Shown here one piece after another: positions 9,229-15,788 of a stretch of DNA of 64,000 bases; the first letter of the stretch is position 1, and each line of letters opens with the position of its first letter. Below the pieces are notes generated by a model. That model was given only the letters and a program-made list of their open reading frames with translations, was not told the origin of the DNA and searched no databases. Both the position numbers and the translations under genes were made by a program. This DNA comes from Microbacterium sufflavum. Its GTDB lineage: Bacteria; Actinomycetota; Actinomycetes; Actinomycetales; Microbacteriaceae. The stretch spans positions 124,001-188,000 of the forward strand of contig NZ_CP078076.1 of NCBI RefSeq assembly GCF_023101165.1, given 5' to 3'.

Positions 9229-10042
9229 CGTCAGCCGCGATCGTCGTGGAGGAAACCGCGGACGTCGTCACCATCACGATCTCCGCACCCTGCGGAGACC
9301 GTACGGGAGAAACGTTCGGTTCCTCGAACCCGGCGTCCGCGATCTCACGGCAGATCTCATCCAGGCCGAGAACCTGCAGGCGGCTCGTGAACACCGTCAC
9401 CCTTCCCCCCGGTACCAGATCGTCCGCGCGCAGCCAGTTCACGAGTCGGGCGGAGCCGTCGTCCTCGATCTGCTGGCTGAACAGATACCTCTCCGCGCCA
9501 TCCGGCCCCGGGACCCAGATCTTCTCGGTCCTCGTCACGCGCAGTTCCGCTTCCGCGATGGCCCCCGCCAGCGTGAATGCGAAGAGACCGCCCGGAGCGA
9601 GGTGCCGCCGAACGGCGGCGTACAGCGCAGCGCGGTCTTCCCCGTTCAACAGGGTGAGAGAGGTGGCACCGAGGATGACCAGGCGGAAGCGTCGCGCGAG
9701 CGTGAAGTCGCGCATGTCCGCCACGACGCACTCCACGGCGGATTCCCCCGGGAGGACGTGCCGCACGAGGGCCAGCATGTCGGCCGACAGGTCGAGCGCG
9801 ATCACGCGCCGGCCCGAGCGCACCAGAGGGATCGTGAGCCGTCCGCTTCCCGCCGCGAGGTCGAGGATCGGACCCTCGGTCTTCCGCGCGAGCGCGAGCA
9901 CCTCCCGGATCTCGGCACGATCGGAGCCGACGAGCCGTTCGTAGAAGGTACTGCCCGCAGCCGCGTACAGGTCCTCCGGCACGGCGTGCGCGCCGACCGC
10001 GCGGAGCCGTGCGGCCACCGCCTCCGTGATCAGATCTGCCAT
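9215..10042 (-). CDS. mpaM: Daptide-type class I SAM methyltransferase
   Basis: 275 residues from ATG 10042 (MADLITEAVA), chosen because GGGAAGG lies about 9 nt upstream; a longer frame to 10096 would run into the spacer after the precursor genes. Motif I is LDLAAGSGR (60-68), the acidic residue ending beta2 is in IALDLS, and the post-I region is VVADMRDF. In the daptide pathway this enzyme N,N-dimethylates the amine formed at the peptide C-terminus. It lies directly downstream of the three precursor genes. The symbol follows the M. paraoxydans mpa cluster from memory. Confidence 0.9.
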   Translation of the reverse strand: MADLITEAVAARLRAVGAHAVPEDLYAAAGSTFYERLVGSDRAEIREVLALARKTEGPILDLAAGSGRLTIPLVRSGRRVIALDLSADMLALVRHVLPGESAVECVVADMRDFTLARRFRLVILGATSLTLLNGEDRAALYAAVRRHLAPGGLFAFTLAGAIAEAELRVTRTEKIWVPGPDGAERYLFSQQIEDDGSARLVNWLRADDLVPGGRVTVFTSRLQVLGLDEICREIADAGFEEPNVSPVRSPQGAEIVMVTTSAVSSTTIAADDAVA

Positions 10043-10103
10043 TCGTCTTCGCCTTCCCGGTGTGAGCGGGCGCGGGCCCCCGCCTGCGGCCCGCACCCTT
10101 CTG

Positions 10104-10223
10104 TCAGGTGGCGATCGCCACCGCCCCGCCGATGATGGCGATGATGTAGCTGGCGTGCTCCCACCACTCCATCGGTGTGTCGAGTTGCTCGAGCTCCACG
10201 AACTCGATCGATGCCTTCTGCAC
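10104..10223 (-). CDS. Daptide precursor peptide 3 (39 aa)
   Basis: GTG start at 10223, with AAGGAGG six nt upstream, encodes 39 residues ending in IAT and TGA. The leader contains IEFVELEQLDTP; the second half is a hydrophobic helix-prone core beginning near MEWWEHASY and ending AVAIAT. It shares with the two sibling peptides the [IL]xFxELxx[ML][DE] leader pattern, a Gly/Ala/Ile/Val-rich core and an invariant C-terminal Thr, the residue that daptide enzymes convert to a diamine. It is closest to the methyltransferase gene (62 nt). Too small for most gene finders and GTG-started, so easily missed. Confidence 0.9.
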   Translation of the reverse strand: MQKASIEFVELEQLDTPMEWWEHASYIIAIIGGAVAIAT

Positions 10224-10259
10224 TGTGCACCTCCTTGGGCACTCGTCCGAGTGCGTCTC

Positions 10260-10385
10260 CTACGTCAGAGCGAGGATCCCGATGATCACTCCGACGGCGA
10301 AACCCCGCATGAAGTCATCGCCGTCGTTGAGCGCGTCCATGGCCTCGAGTTCTGTGAACTCGAGCGTCGGCGTCGCAGCGTGCAT
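10260..10385 (-). CDS. Daptide precursor peptide 2 (41 aa)
   Basis: ATG 10385, preceded by AGGGAGG, encodes 41 residues. The leader is LEFTELEAMDAL; the core runs from about NDGDDFMRGF to the C-terminal LALT. Leader pattern and terminal Thr agree with the siblings, while the core differs (four Asp in the leader-core junction region, then VGVIIGILAL). The acidic-then-hydrophobic layout predicts an amphipathic to membrane-inserting helix. The leader/core boundary is inferred from the alignment of the three peptides (just after the MDA/LDT/MEA position). Confidence 0.9.
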   Translation of the reverse strand: MHAATPTLEFTELEAMDALNDGDDFMRGFAVGVIIGILALT

Positions 10386-10423
10386 GCTCACCTCCCTTCG
10401 CTCTCTCCCGCCGTCAAGTCAGA

Positions 10424-10558
10424 TCACGTGGCCATCGCCGCGCCCGCACCGATGAGGATCAGAGCACCGATGACGCCCTTGTAGAAGCTGTCCCAGCTCG
10501 GGGCCTCCATGGGATCCAGCTCTTCGAATCGGATGCACGTGTCACTGCGTGGTTCCAT
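10424..10558 (-). CDS. Daptide precursor peptide 1 (44 aa)
   Basis: ATG 10558 encodes 44 residues and overlaps the dehydrogenase stop by 17 nt; AGGAGG lies about 8 nt upstream inside that gene. The leader contains IRFEELDPMEAP; the core begins around SWDSFYKGVI and ends GAGAAMAT. It contains a leader Cys (residue 8), the only cysteine in the three peptides. The terminal Thr and hydrophobic glycine-rich helix fit a daptide core. As first of three, it is the most tightly coupled to translation of the modification enzymes. Confidence 0.9.
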   Translation of the reverse strand: MEPRSDTCIRFEELDPMEAPSWDSFYKGVIGALILIGAGAAMAT

Positions 10559-11744
10559 CTCGTTCACCTCCTTCCTTCGTCGATCGTCCGGCTTTCGCCG
10601 CTGCGTTTCGGAGGCTCCATCTGCCGTCGCCCAGCACAGCGCGGAGGTCTCCCGCGTCGAGCCCGTGGAGCATCGGCCGACGCCCGCCCCACGACTGCTC
10701 GGCGGCCTCGGCGATGCTGTGCAGGAGCGCTGCGGCCGGCCGGGGCGGACTCGGAATCCGCCACCGCTCGAGCAGCGCGTCGATGCCGTCCGCCGGGTCG
10801 AGGGGAAGGGCCACCGCGTGAGCGACACGCGCCCAGAAGTCCGCGAGACTCTCCCGGTCACCCCAGCGAGCGTCGCCCGCTCCGATTCGGCGCCAGACCG
10901 CGCCGATGACCGCCGCCGTCGCGACCATCTTGCGCACGCCCAGGTGAGAGGAAACCTCGTTCGCCAGATACCAGTGCCGCGCGCTGAAGGGATCGCCTCC
11001 ACGCAGCGCCGCGCTGCGCTGCGTGGCTCCGCTCAGACGCGCGAGGCGCTGTCTCCCCGAGGGCGATCCGGCGTCGTGCGCCGCGGTCTCGAGCAGGGCC
11101 CTTCCGAGAGCGACGGCGTCGCTGTCGGCCCTCGGGCTTCGTTGGACGCTGGTCGCCGCACCCGCGATGCGCAAGAACGCCTCCAGCGCTCCCTCGCGCA
11201 CCGCACCCGGGCTGAGGGTGGAGAAGTTCCACGGGTCGACCAGGGCGTGGCGGGGGCGGAGGGCGCGGCCGACGATCAGTCGAGAGCCCCGTTCGTTCGT
11301 GAGGATGCCGACGCCGTTCGTCTCCGACGAGGTCCCCAGCGTCGTCGGCACGGCCACGAGGTCGACGGGCGGGAGTGCGTCGGGCAGGACGGTGAGCGCG
11401 GACAGCCGCGCGTGCCCGATGGCGTAGTCGAGGAGATGACCCCGGGCCAGCGCGAGCGCGGCGATCTTGCCCGCGTCGAGGATGCTTCCACCTCCGACGG
11501 CCACCACCACCTCCGGCGGGCGGTCCATCATCTCGCGAGCGATCGCGAGGACCGCTCTGACATCGGCGCGCCCGGTGTCGAGTGTCCGCGTGCGCACCGA
11601 GCGTCCGGTGGGAAGCGGGAGCACCGCGGCCGGATCTGCGATGACGAGCGCCTCACGTCCTGCCGTCAGCTGACGCGTCATCCGACGGGCGATCCCCGGT
11701 CCGTGCCAGAGAGTCGGAACGCGACCCGCGAATCCGCTGGTCAT
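10542..11744 (-). CDS. mpaB: Daptide-type dehydrogenase, iron-alcohol-dehydrogenase fold
   Basis: 400 residues. The NAD(P)-binding motif GGGSILDAGK (84-93) and VPTTLGTSSETN (132-143) place it in the iron-containing alcohol dehydrogenase / glycerol dehydrogenase fold. The metal-site segment that is normally D-x3-H reads EGALE here (184-188), and the later His-rich segment is NEVSSHLGVRK, so the usual ligand set is not recognisable. In daptide loci this fold takes part in oxidative decarboxylation of the C-terminal Thr to a ketone. Its ATG overlaps the aminotransferase stop (ATGA) and its end overlaps precursor 1. The gene letter is from memory. Confidence 0.87.
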   Translation of the reverse strand: MTSGFAGRVPTLWHGPGIARRMTRQLTAGREALVIADPAAVLPLPTGRSVRTRTLDTGRADVRAVLAIAREMMDRPPEVVVAVGGGSILDAGKIAALALARGHLLDYAIGHARLSALTVLPDALPPVDLVAVPTTLGTSSETNGVGILTNERGSRLIVGRALRPRHALVDPWNFSTLSPGAVREGALEAFLRIAGAATSVQRSPRADSDAVALGRALLETAAHDAGSPSGRQRLARLSGATQRSAALRGGDPFSARHWYLANEVSSHLGVRKMVATAAVIGAVWRRIGAGDARWGDRESLADFWARVAHAVALPLDPADGIDALLERWRIPSPPRPAAALLHSIAEAAEQSWGGRRPMLHGLDAGDLRAVLGDGRWSLRNAAAKAGRSTKEGGERDGTTQ

Positions 11745-13000
11745 GAGAGCGCCCCACGTGCCTCGGCGAGGCCGGCGCGGACGGCGGTGTCGACCTCTCG
11801 CAGCTCCGGCGCGCCGAAACCGTACGCCGGGATCAGCTCGATCGCACTGGGCCCCGGATGCACGACGACACCGTGATCGGCGATCGCGGAGACGACCCGC
11901 AGGACGGCGGCTCCGGAGAGCTCCTGACCGTGCTCGTCACGAAGGGCAAGCCCGACGAAACACCCGCGACCGGTGCTGTCGGCGATCAGCTGCTCCGTCT
12001 TCCACGACCGCACCAGGTTCTGCAGTTCGACGGCCAGCGCCTGTGTCGCCGACTCCACGTCGATACGACGCAGCTCATCGATCACGGCGAGGATCGCTGC
12101 CGCGCACATCGGGGTCCCCGCTTGCGTCTCCCCGTGCACGAACGTCCATCCGCCGTCTGTGAATGCGACGGCGATCTCTTGCCCCACCAGGAGTGCGGCG
12201 GCCCCCATCGCGCCGTTGGTCAACGCTTTCGACAGGATGAGCACGTCGGGTGCGGCGGGCCAGGTGTCGGTCGCGAACATCGTGCCCGTGCGGCCGAAAC
12301 CCGTCGCGACCTCGTCGGCGACGACGAGGAAGCCGTACTCCTCGCGCAGGGCGAGAAGGCGATCGACGAACGCGTCGGAGAGCGCGTGCGCGCCGCTGCC
12401 CAGGATCGGTTCCACGACGACCGAGGCCACCCGCGAGCCCTCCCGTGCCATCAGGGTCGCCAGCTCCTCACCGTCGTCGTGCGCCGACACGTGCCGCACG
12501 GAGCGGCGGTCGACGGCGTACACGGACTGCAGGAGATCGTCACCGCTCAGGGCGTGACTGCCGTACATCGTGCCGTGATAGCTGCCGCGGAGGCCGACGC
12601 TGATCGTCCGGTCCCGGCGCCCCTTCTGCGCCCAGTACTGGCGGACGAGTTTCATGGCTGCGTCGTTCGCCGCCCCGCCGGAGGTGGAGAAGATCACGCG
12701 GCGGTAGCGGAGCGAGCCGGCGAGGTCGATGAGAGCGTCCGCAGCGTGTTCGGCGTAGCGATGCGGAGCCCGGAAGAGGGAGAGATACGAGGCGTCGCGG
12801 CTCGCCCGACTCACGGCTTCGGCCACGGCAGGGTTGCCGAAGCCCAGCGGGACGTTCCACAGCCCGCTCGTCGCACAGAGCCGCGTCGAGCCGTCCGCGA
12901 AGGCAATCCGATGACCCGCGGCTCCGACCGCGACCCGGTCCGGCGCGAAGGTCGTGTCCGCCGGCAGCATCGAGGTCCAGAGGGCGTGCGGCGCGCTCAC
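11741..13000 (-). CDS. mpaD: Daptide-type class III aminotransferase
   Basis: 419 residues of PLP fold type I. Cofactor-binding pieces are FSTSGGAANDAA (104-115), SYHG (140-143), DEVATGFGRTG (229-239) and the Schiff-base lysine Lys258 in LILSKALTNG. Class III (omega) aminotransferases act on terminal amines, which fits converting a peptide C-terminal methyl ketone into a primary amine, the step assigned to MpaD in daptides. It overlaps its neighbours by 4 nt on each side, so recognition protein, aminotransferase and dehydrogenase are one coupled unit. Alone it could be taken for an omega-amino-acid transaminase; context decides. Confidence 0.9.
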   Translation of the reverse strand: MSAPHALWTSMLPADTTFAPDRVAVGAAGHRIAFADGSTRLCATSGLWNVPLGFGNPAVAEAVSRASRDASYLSLFRAPHRYAEHAADALIDLAGSLRYRRVIFSTSGGAANDAAMKLVRQYWAQKGRRDRTISVGLRGSYHGTMYGSHALSGDDLLQSVYAVDRRSVRHVSAHDDGEELATLMAREGSRVASVVVEPILGSGAHALSDAFVDRLLALREEYGFLVVADEVATGFGRTGTMFATDTWPAAPDVLILSKALTNGAMGAAALLVGQEIAVAFTDGGWTFVHGETQAGTPMCAAAILAVIDELRRIDVESATQALAVELQNLVRSWKTEQLIADSTGRGCFVGLALRDEHGQELSGAAVLRVVSAIADHGVVVHPGPSAIELIPAYGFGAPELREVDTAVRAGLAEARGALS

Positions 13001-14028
13001 CGCACGGCTCCTGTCGTCGAGGACGAGTCGACGGCTCGCCGCCCGCAGTGCACGCCGAGCGCATCGATCGCTTCGAGGCAGAGCGAGAGCGCCTGGGACT
13101 TCGGCACCTCGAGCTGTCGCGCCACGCGCGCGGCCGCACTCTCCGTATCGCTGGACGTCTGCGTGACCGCCACGACCCTGGCCGTGTCGGGGGACAGCAG
13201 CTGCCGGCGCCGCGTCGTGAGATCCGCGAGCAGAAACCCGTCCCCCGTCTCGAGGAGAAGCGGATCGGCGGTCCGGGGTTCGGCATCGCAGAGCCCGTCG
13301 TCGAAGGGCGTCCAGCCGAAGCCCGCGATCGCCGCGTCGGTGCTCGCGAGGGAGAGGGTTCTCATCAGCTCCAGTGCCGTGAGGTATCGCCCGACCCAGC
13401 CCCGCGTGCGGAGGTCGTCGAGCACCCTGTCTCGGGGCATGACTCCGCCCACCAGGGCGGCCCCCGGCAGCGCTGCAGCGAGAAGAGACGGCAGCTCGGT
13501 GACCGCACCGACCACCTCGCCCTGCATGCCCGCCGAGACCCGCCCGTCGCTGCGGACGCGGACGGCACTCGGACGCATCAGCGCTACGGGAGAAGCGAGC
13601 GCGACGCGGTCCGCGAGGAGCACGCGGGCATCGAGCAGGGCGGCGGGAAACACGCCGGTGCGTCGAGCGAGCTCCGCATCGTCGAGGAATGCCCGCCAGC
13701 TCGTCTCATCGGAGAATCCGACGACGATCGGTCCCACGATCTGTACGAAGGCCGCCGCGATGTAGTCCTGGCGCTCGACGCCGTGCGGGCCGAGGAACAG
13801 CTCATCGCCGATGTCGTCCCACCCACCCCCGTAGCGGATGACCTCGGCGTGGGTCTCGCACGGCTCACTCCCATCCGGCAGGAAGACCGCGTCGCGGCCT
13901 TCGGCGGCCGCCAGGACCTGGCGGGCGGGGGCGTTCCGATCCACGAAGAACACCCGCGAGTAATGATGGCGCTCACCGGTTATCCACTCGCGCAGAGCGC
14001 GCGCACCGAAGATCTCATCGCCCGACAT
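12997..14028 (-). CDS. mpaC: Daptide biosynthesis RiPP recognition protein (C-terminal RRE)
   Basis: 343 residues. About residues 1-245 match no motif I can name. About residues 257-325 resemble a PqqD-like RiPP recognition element: a beta hairpin (GDGFLLADLTTRRRQLLS) and a helical part (AAARVARQLEVPKSQALSLC, then LEAIDALG). RREs bind precursor leaders, here presumably the [IL]xFxEL motif. First gene of the operon, with AGAGGGA upstream of ATG 14028 and a promoter-like region at 14097-14134. In daptides the partner of the dehydrogenase is such a protein. The gene letter is from memory; the role of the N-terminal domain is not visible. Confidence 0.85.
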   Translation of the reverse strand: MSGDEIFGARALREWITGERHHYSRVFFVDRNAPARQVLAAAEGRDAVFLPDGSEPCETHAEVIRYGGGWDDIGDELFLGPHGVERQDYIAAAFVQIVGPIVVGFSDETSWRAFLDDAELARRTGVFPAALLDARVLLADRVALASPVALMRPSAVRVRSDGRVSAGMQGEVVGAVTELPSLLAAALPGAALVGGVMPRDRVLDDLRTRGWVGRYLTALELMRTLSLASTDAAIAGFGWTPFDDGLCDAEPRTADPLLLETGDGFLLADLTTRRRQLLSPDTARVVAVTQTSSDTESAAARVARQLEVPKSQALSLCLEAIDALGVHCGRRAVDSSSTTGAVR

Positions 14029-14096
14029 CAGGGCGTCCCTCTTTCTTGCGCTCGCATGATTCCCCCGGGGTGCGACCTCCCCAGTGTCGGTCGCGT

Positions 14097-14134
14097 CCTC
14101 ACTTGAGGTTATACAGCACCCTCGTGAGGTGCAA
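14097..14134 (-). promoter_or_regulatory. Candidate promoter/operator of the daptide operon
   Basis: On the minus strand TTGCAC (14129-14134) and TATAAC (14108-14113) are separated by 15 nt, a short but plausible -35/-10 pair, about 80 nt before the recognition-protein start. ACCTCA occurs twice exactly 21 bp apart (complements at 14104-14109 and 14125-14130), and each copy sits in a small palindrome (CCTCACTTGAGG at 14097-14108; CCTCGTGAGG at 14120-14129). Two same-face repeats straddling the promoter suggest a dimeric regulator. No regulator gene lies in the locus. Confidence 0.45.
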
Positions 14135-14221
14135 TATTACACATCTGCCTCTTCGGATGACGTCCCCGGGCCCGGTCACGCGCACCACATCGCATCGGAT
14201 AGGATGGACAGGTTGTTCCCT

Positions 14222-14309
14222 GGTGACGTGTCCGAGCGGCCGAAGGAGCACGCTTGGAAAGCGTGTGTTGTGCAAGCAACCGCGGGTTCGAATCCCGCCG
14301 TCACCGCCA
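14222..14309 (+). tRNA. tRNA-Ser (GGA)
   Basis: An 88-nt class II tRNA including an encoded CCA end. The acceptor stem GGTGACG pairs with CGTCACC, the anticodon loop TTGGAAA gives anticodon GGA, a variable arm of serine type (GTGTTGTGCAAGCAAC region) is present, and the T-arm is GCGGGTTCGAATCCCGC. Discriminator base G73 at 14306. A strong hairpin follows immediately. Confidence 0.96.
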
Positions 14310-14310
14310 G

Positions 14311-14354
14311 AAAGCCAGAAGGGTCTCCGCGCCAGCGGGGGCCCTTCTGGCTTT
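14311..14354 (+). terminator. Terminator hairpin after tRNA-Ser
   Basis: The arms AAAGCCAGAAGGG and CCCTTCTGGCTTT are perfectly complementary around an 18-nt GC-rich loop, directly after the CCA of tRNA-Ser. The structure is symmetric but its position fits the tRNA transcript. Confidence 0.85.
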
Positions 14355-14405
14355 CTCCCGAGCATCGTGGGATTCGGGGAGGAGTGAGCGCAGCGAGCAC
14401 CGGAG

Positions 14406-14425
14406 TCCCGCGTCACCGCCAGAAA
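14406..14425 (+). repeat. Partial copy of the tRNA-Ser 3' end
   Basis: TCCCGCGTCACCGCCAGAAA repeats 14293-14313 of the tRNA-Ser 3' region (T-arm, acceptor strand, CCA and four following bases) with a single base missing. It lies about 113 bp downstream, before a second hairpin. Such a tRNA-end copy can be the scar of a site-specific integration or a local duplication. Confidence 0.75.
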
Positions 14426-14428
14426 CGA

Positions 14429-14456
14429 GAAGGCCCCCGACGTTGCGGGGGCCTTC
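14429..14456 (-). terminator. Terminator hairpin after the acetyltransferase gene
   Basis: GAAGGCCCCC and GGGGGCCTTC form a perfect 10-bp stem with an 8-nt loop, 20 nt beyond the stop of the acetyltransferase gene on the minus strand. It may also serve as a second terminator for the tRNA-Ser region. Confidence 0.75.
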
Positions 14457-14475
14457 GTCGTCGGATGGGGAGGCG

Positions 14476-15093
14476 TCAGCGCGCCCCGGCCTCGTCATCG
14501 AAGCGCACGCCGTAGGTGATGCCGCCGGGGGTCTCCGCGAGACGGGTCATGCCGAGCCGGTCGTAGAACGCCGCCGCACCCGCGTTGGCCGGATCCATGC
14601 CCAGGTGCAGGGCGGGCACACCGCGGCGGCGGAGCTCGTCGAACAGCGTCTCCACCAGGCGTCGCCCCATCCCCTGCCCCTGCGTCTCGGGCAGCAGGTC
14701 GATGTGCAGGTGGGCCGGGTACGCGGCGGCGTGCGGCTCGGCGCCGGGCTCGCGCGTGTAGGCGTAGTCGATCAGGCGGCTCTCGCGTCCGTCCACGGCC
14801 TCGGGGCGCGGGTAGCGCTCGCGGAACGGAGGCCACCACACGTCGCGGAACCAGGCGTAGAACGCGTCGGTGTCGTCGGTCGCGACGAGGTAGCCGATCG
14901 CCCGGCCGTCGTCTCCCTCCACGACCCACGCGAGGTCGGGGTGGCGCTCCACGTACGGCACGGCGAACAGCGCGCCCCACAGGTCGTCGTCCGACAGGAT
15001 GCCGGTGGCGTCACCGCCGGCATCGGCGGTCTTGAGACAGATCTCGTACATCGCGGCACGGTCGGTGGGCCGGTAGGGGCGGATACGCGCCAC
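14476..15093 (-). CDS. GNAT-family N-acetyltransferase
   Basis: 205 residues. The acetyl-CoA binding loop is QGQGMGRRLVETLFDEL (about 137-153), followed by the final GNAT beta-alpha unit NAGAAAFYDRLGM. The N-terminus RIRPYRPTDRAAMYEICLKT and the long central segment resemble the acetyltransferase-like family related to the O-GlcNAcase C-terminal domain. The acceptor substrate is unknown. 20 nt downstream of the PAP2 gene on the same strand, so possibly cotranscribed. Confidence 0.88.
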   Translation of the reverse strand: MARIRPYRPTDRAAMYEICLKTADAGGDATGILSDDDLWGALFAVPYVERHPDLAWVVEGDDGRAIGYLVATDDTDAFYAWFRDVWWPPFRERYPRPEAVDGRESRLIDYAYTREPGAEPHAAAYPAHLHIDLLPETQGQGMGRRLVETLFDELRRRGVPALHLGMDPANAGAAAFYDRLGMTRLAETPGGITYGVRFDDEAGAR

Positions 15094-15113
15094 GGAGCAC
15101 TCCTCGGGTCGGG

Positions 15114-15758
15114 TCAGGTCTGGCTCAGCCTATCGGCGCGGGCCGCACGGTCCGCCACGTCGGCGCGCACCCACGGCAGCAGCCAGGCGGCGAGCGCCAG
15201 CACCACACCCGCACCGACGAGAGCGCCGCCGAGCGTGTCCGTCGCCCAGTGCACCGACAGGAACGTGCGCGACAGCGCCATCGCCAGCACCCAGACCGCT
15301 CCGGCGATCGCCGTCCAGACGCGGGGGAAGAGGACCCAGACGACCACCGCGATGGTCGCGGCGTTCGCGGTGTGCCCGGACGGGAAGGAGCCGTAGTCGC
15401 TCACCACGAGCATGTCGTCGGGACGAGCGCGCCCGAAGATGTTCTTCAGCAGCTGCACCGCTCCGGCACTCGCGAGGAAGCAGATCGCTGCGAACAGCGC
15501 CCCTCGCCAGCGCCGCAGCAGCAGGAGGATCAGGATCGCCAGGAGCGGGACCCCGAGGATGGCGACCCAGCCGCCACCGATCCAGTTCAGCACCAGGGCG
15601 AAGTCGAGCATCCAGTCGGCACGGATGCGCACGATCGTCTCGTTCCACCACCGGTCGAACCCGAAGGTCTGCGGGGAGGTGAGCACGACGACCGCGCCCA
15701 GTGCGGTGGCCAGGAGCAGGCAGGCGACGCCCCACCAGAGCAGCATCCGTCGATTCAT
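15114..15758 (-). CDS. PAP2-family membrane phosphatase
   Basis: 214 residues with five to six membrane segments. The three phosphatase signature motifs are intact: KNIFGRARP (105-113), PSGH (126-129) and SRTFLSVHWATD (163-174; catalytic His170, Asp174). Family members dephosphorylate undecaprenyl pyrophosphate, phosphatidate or similar lipids at the outer face of the membrane. A recycling role in cell-wall lipid carriers is possible, but the substrate cannot be fixed from the sequence. Confidence 0.92.
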   Translation of the reverse strand: MNRRMLLWWGVACLLLATALGAVVVLTSPQTFGFDRWWNETIVRIRADWMLDFALVLNWIGGGWVAILGVPLLAILILLLLRRWRGALFAAICFLASAGAVQLLKNIFGRARPDDMLVVSDYGSFPSGHTANAATIAVVVWVLFPRVWTAIAGAVWVLAMALSRTFLSVHWATDTLGGALVGAGVVLALAAWLLPWVRADVADRAARADRLSQT

Positions 15759-15788
15759 CGTCCTATTCTGACCGATGCTCGTGCGACC

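Noticed and set aside
10030..10242. An alternative 70-codon minus-strand frame across precursor 3
   Set aside because: It is out of frame with the leader motif, Arg/His-rich and overlaps the methyltransferase start; the GTG frame at 10223 has the ribosome site and family features.
14222..14425. tRNA-Ser as insertion site of the daptide locus
   Set aside because: The locus lies upstream of the tRNA 5' end, while 3'-end integration would place an island on the other side, and no integrase is present.
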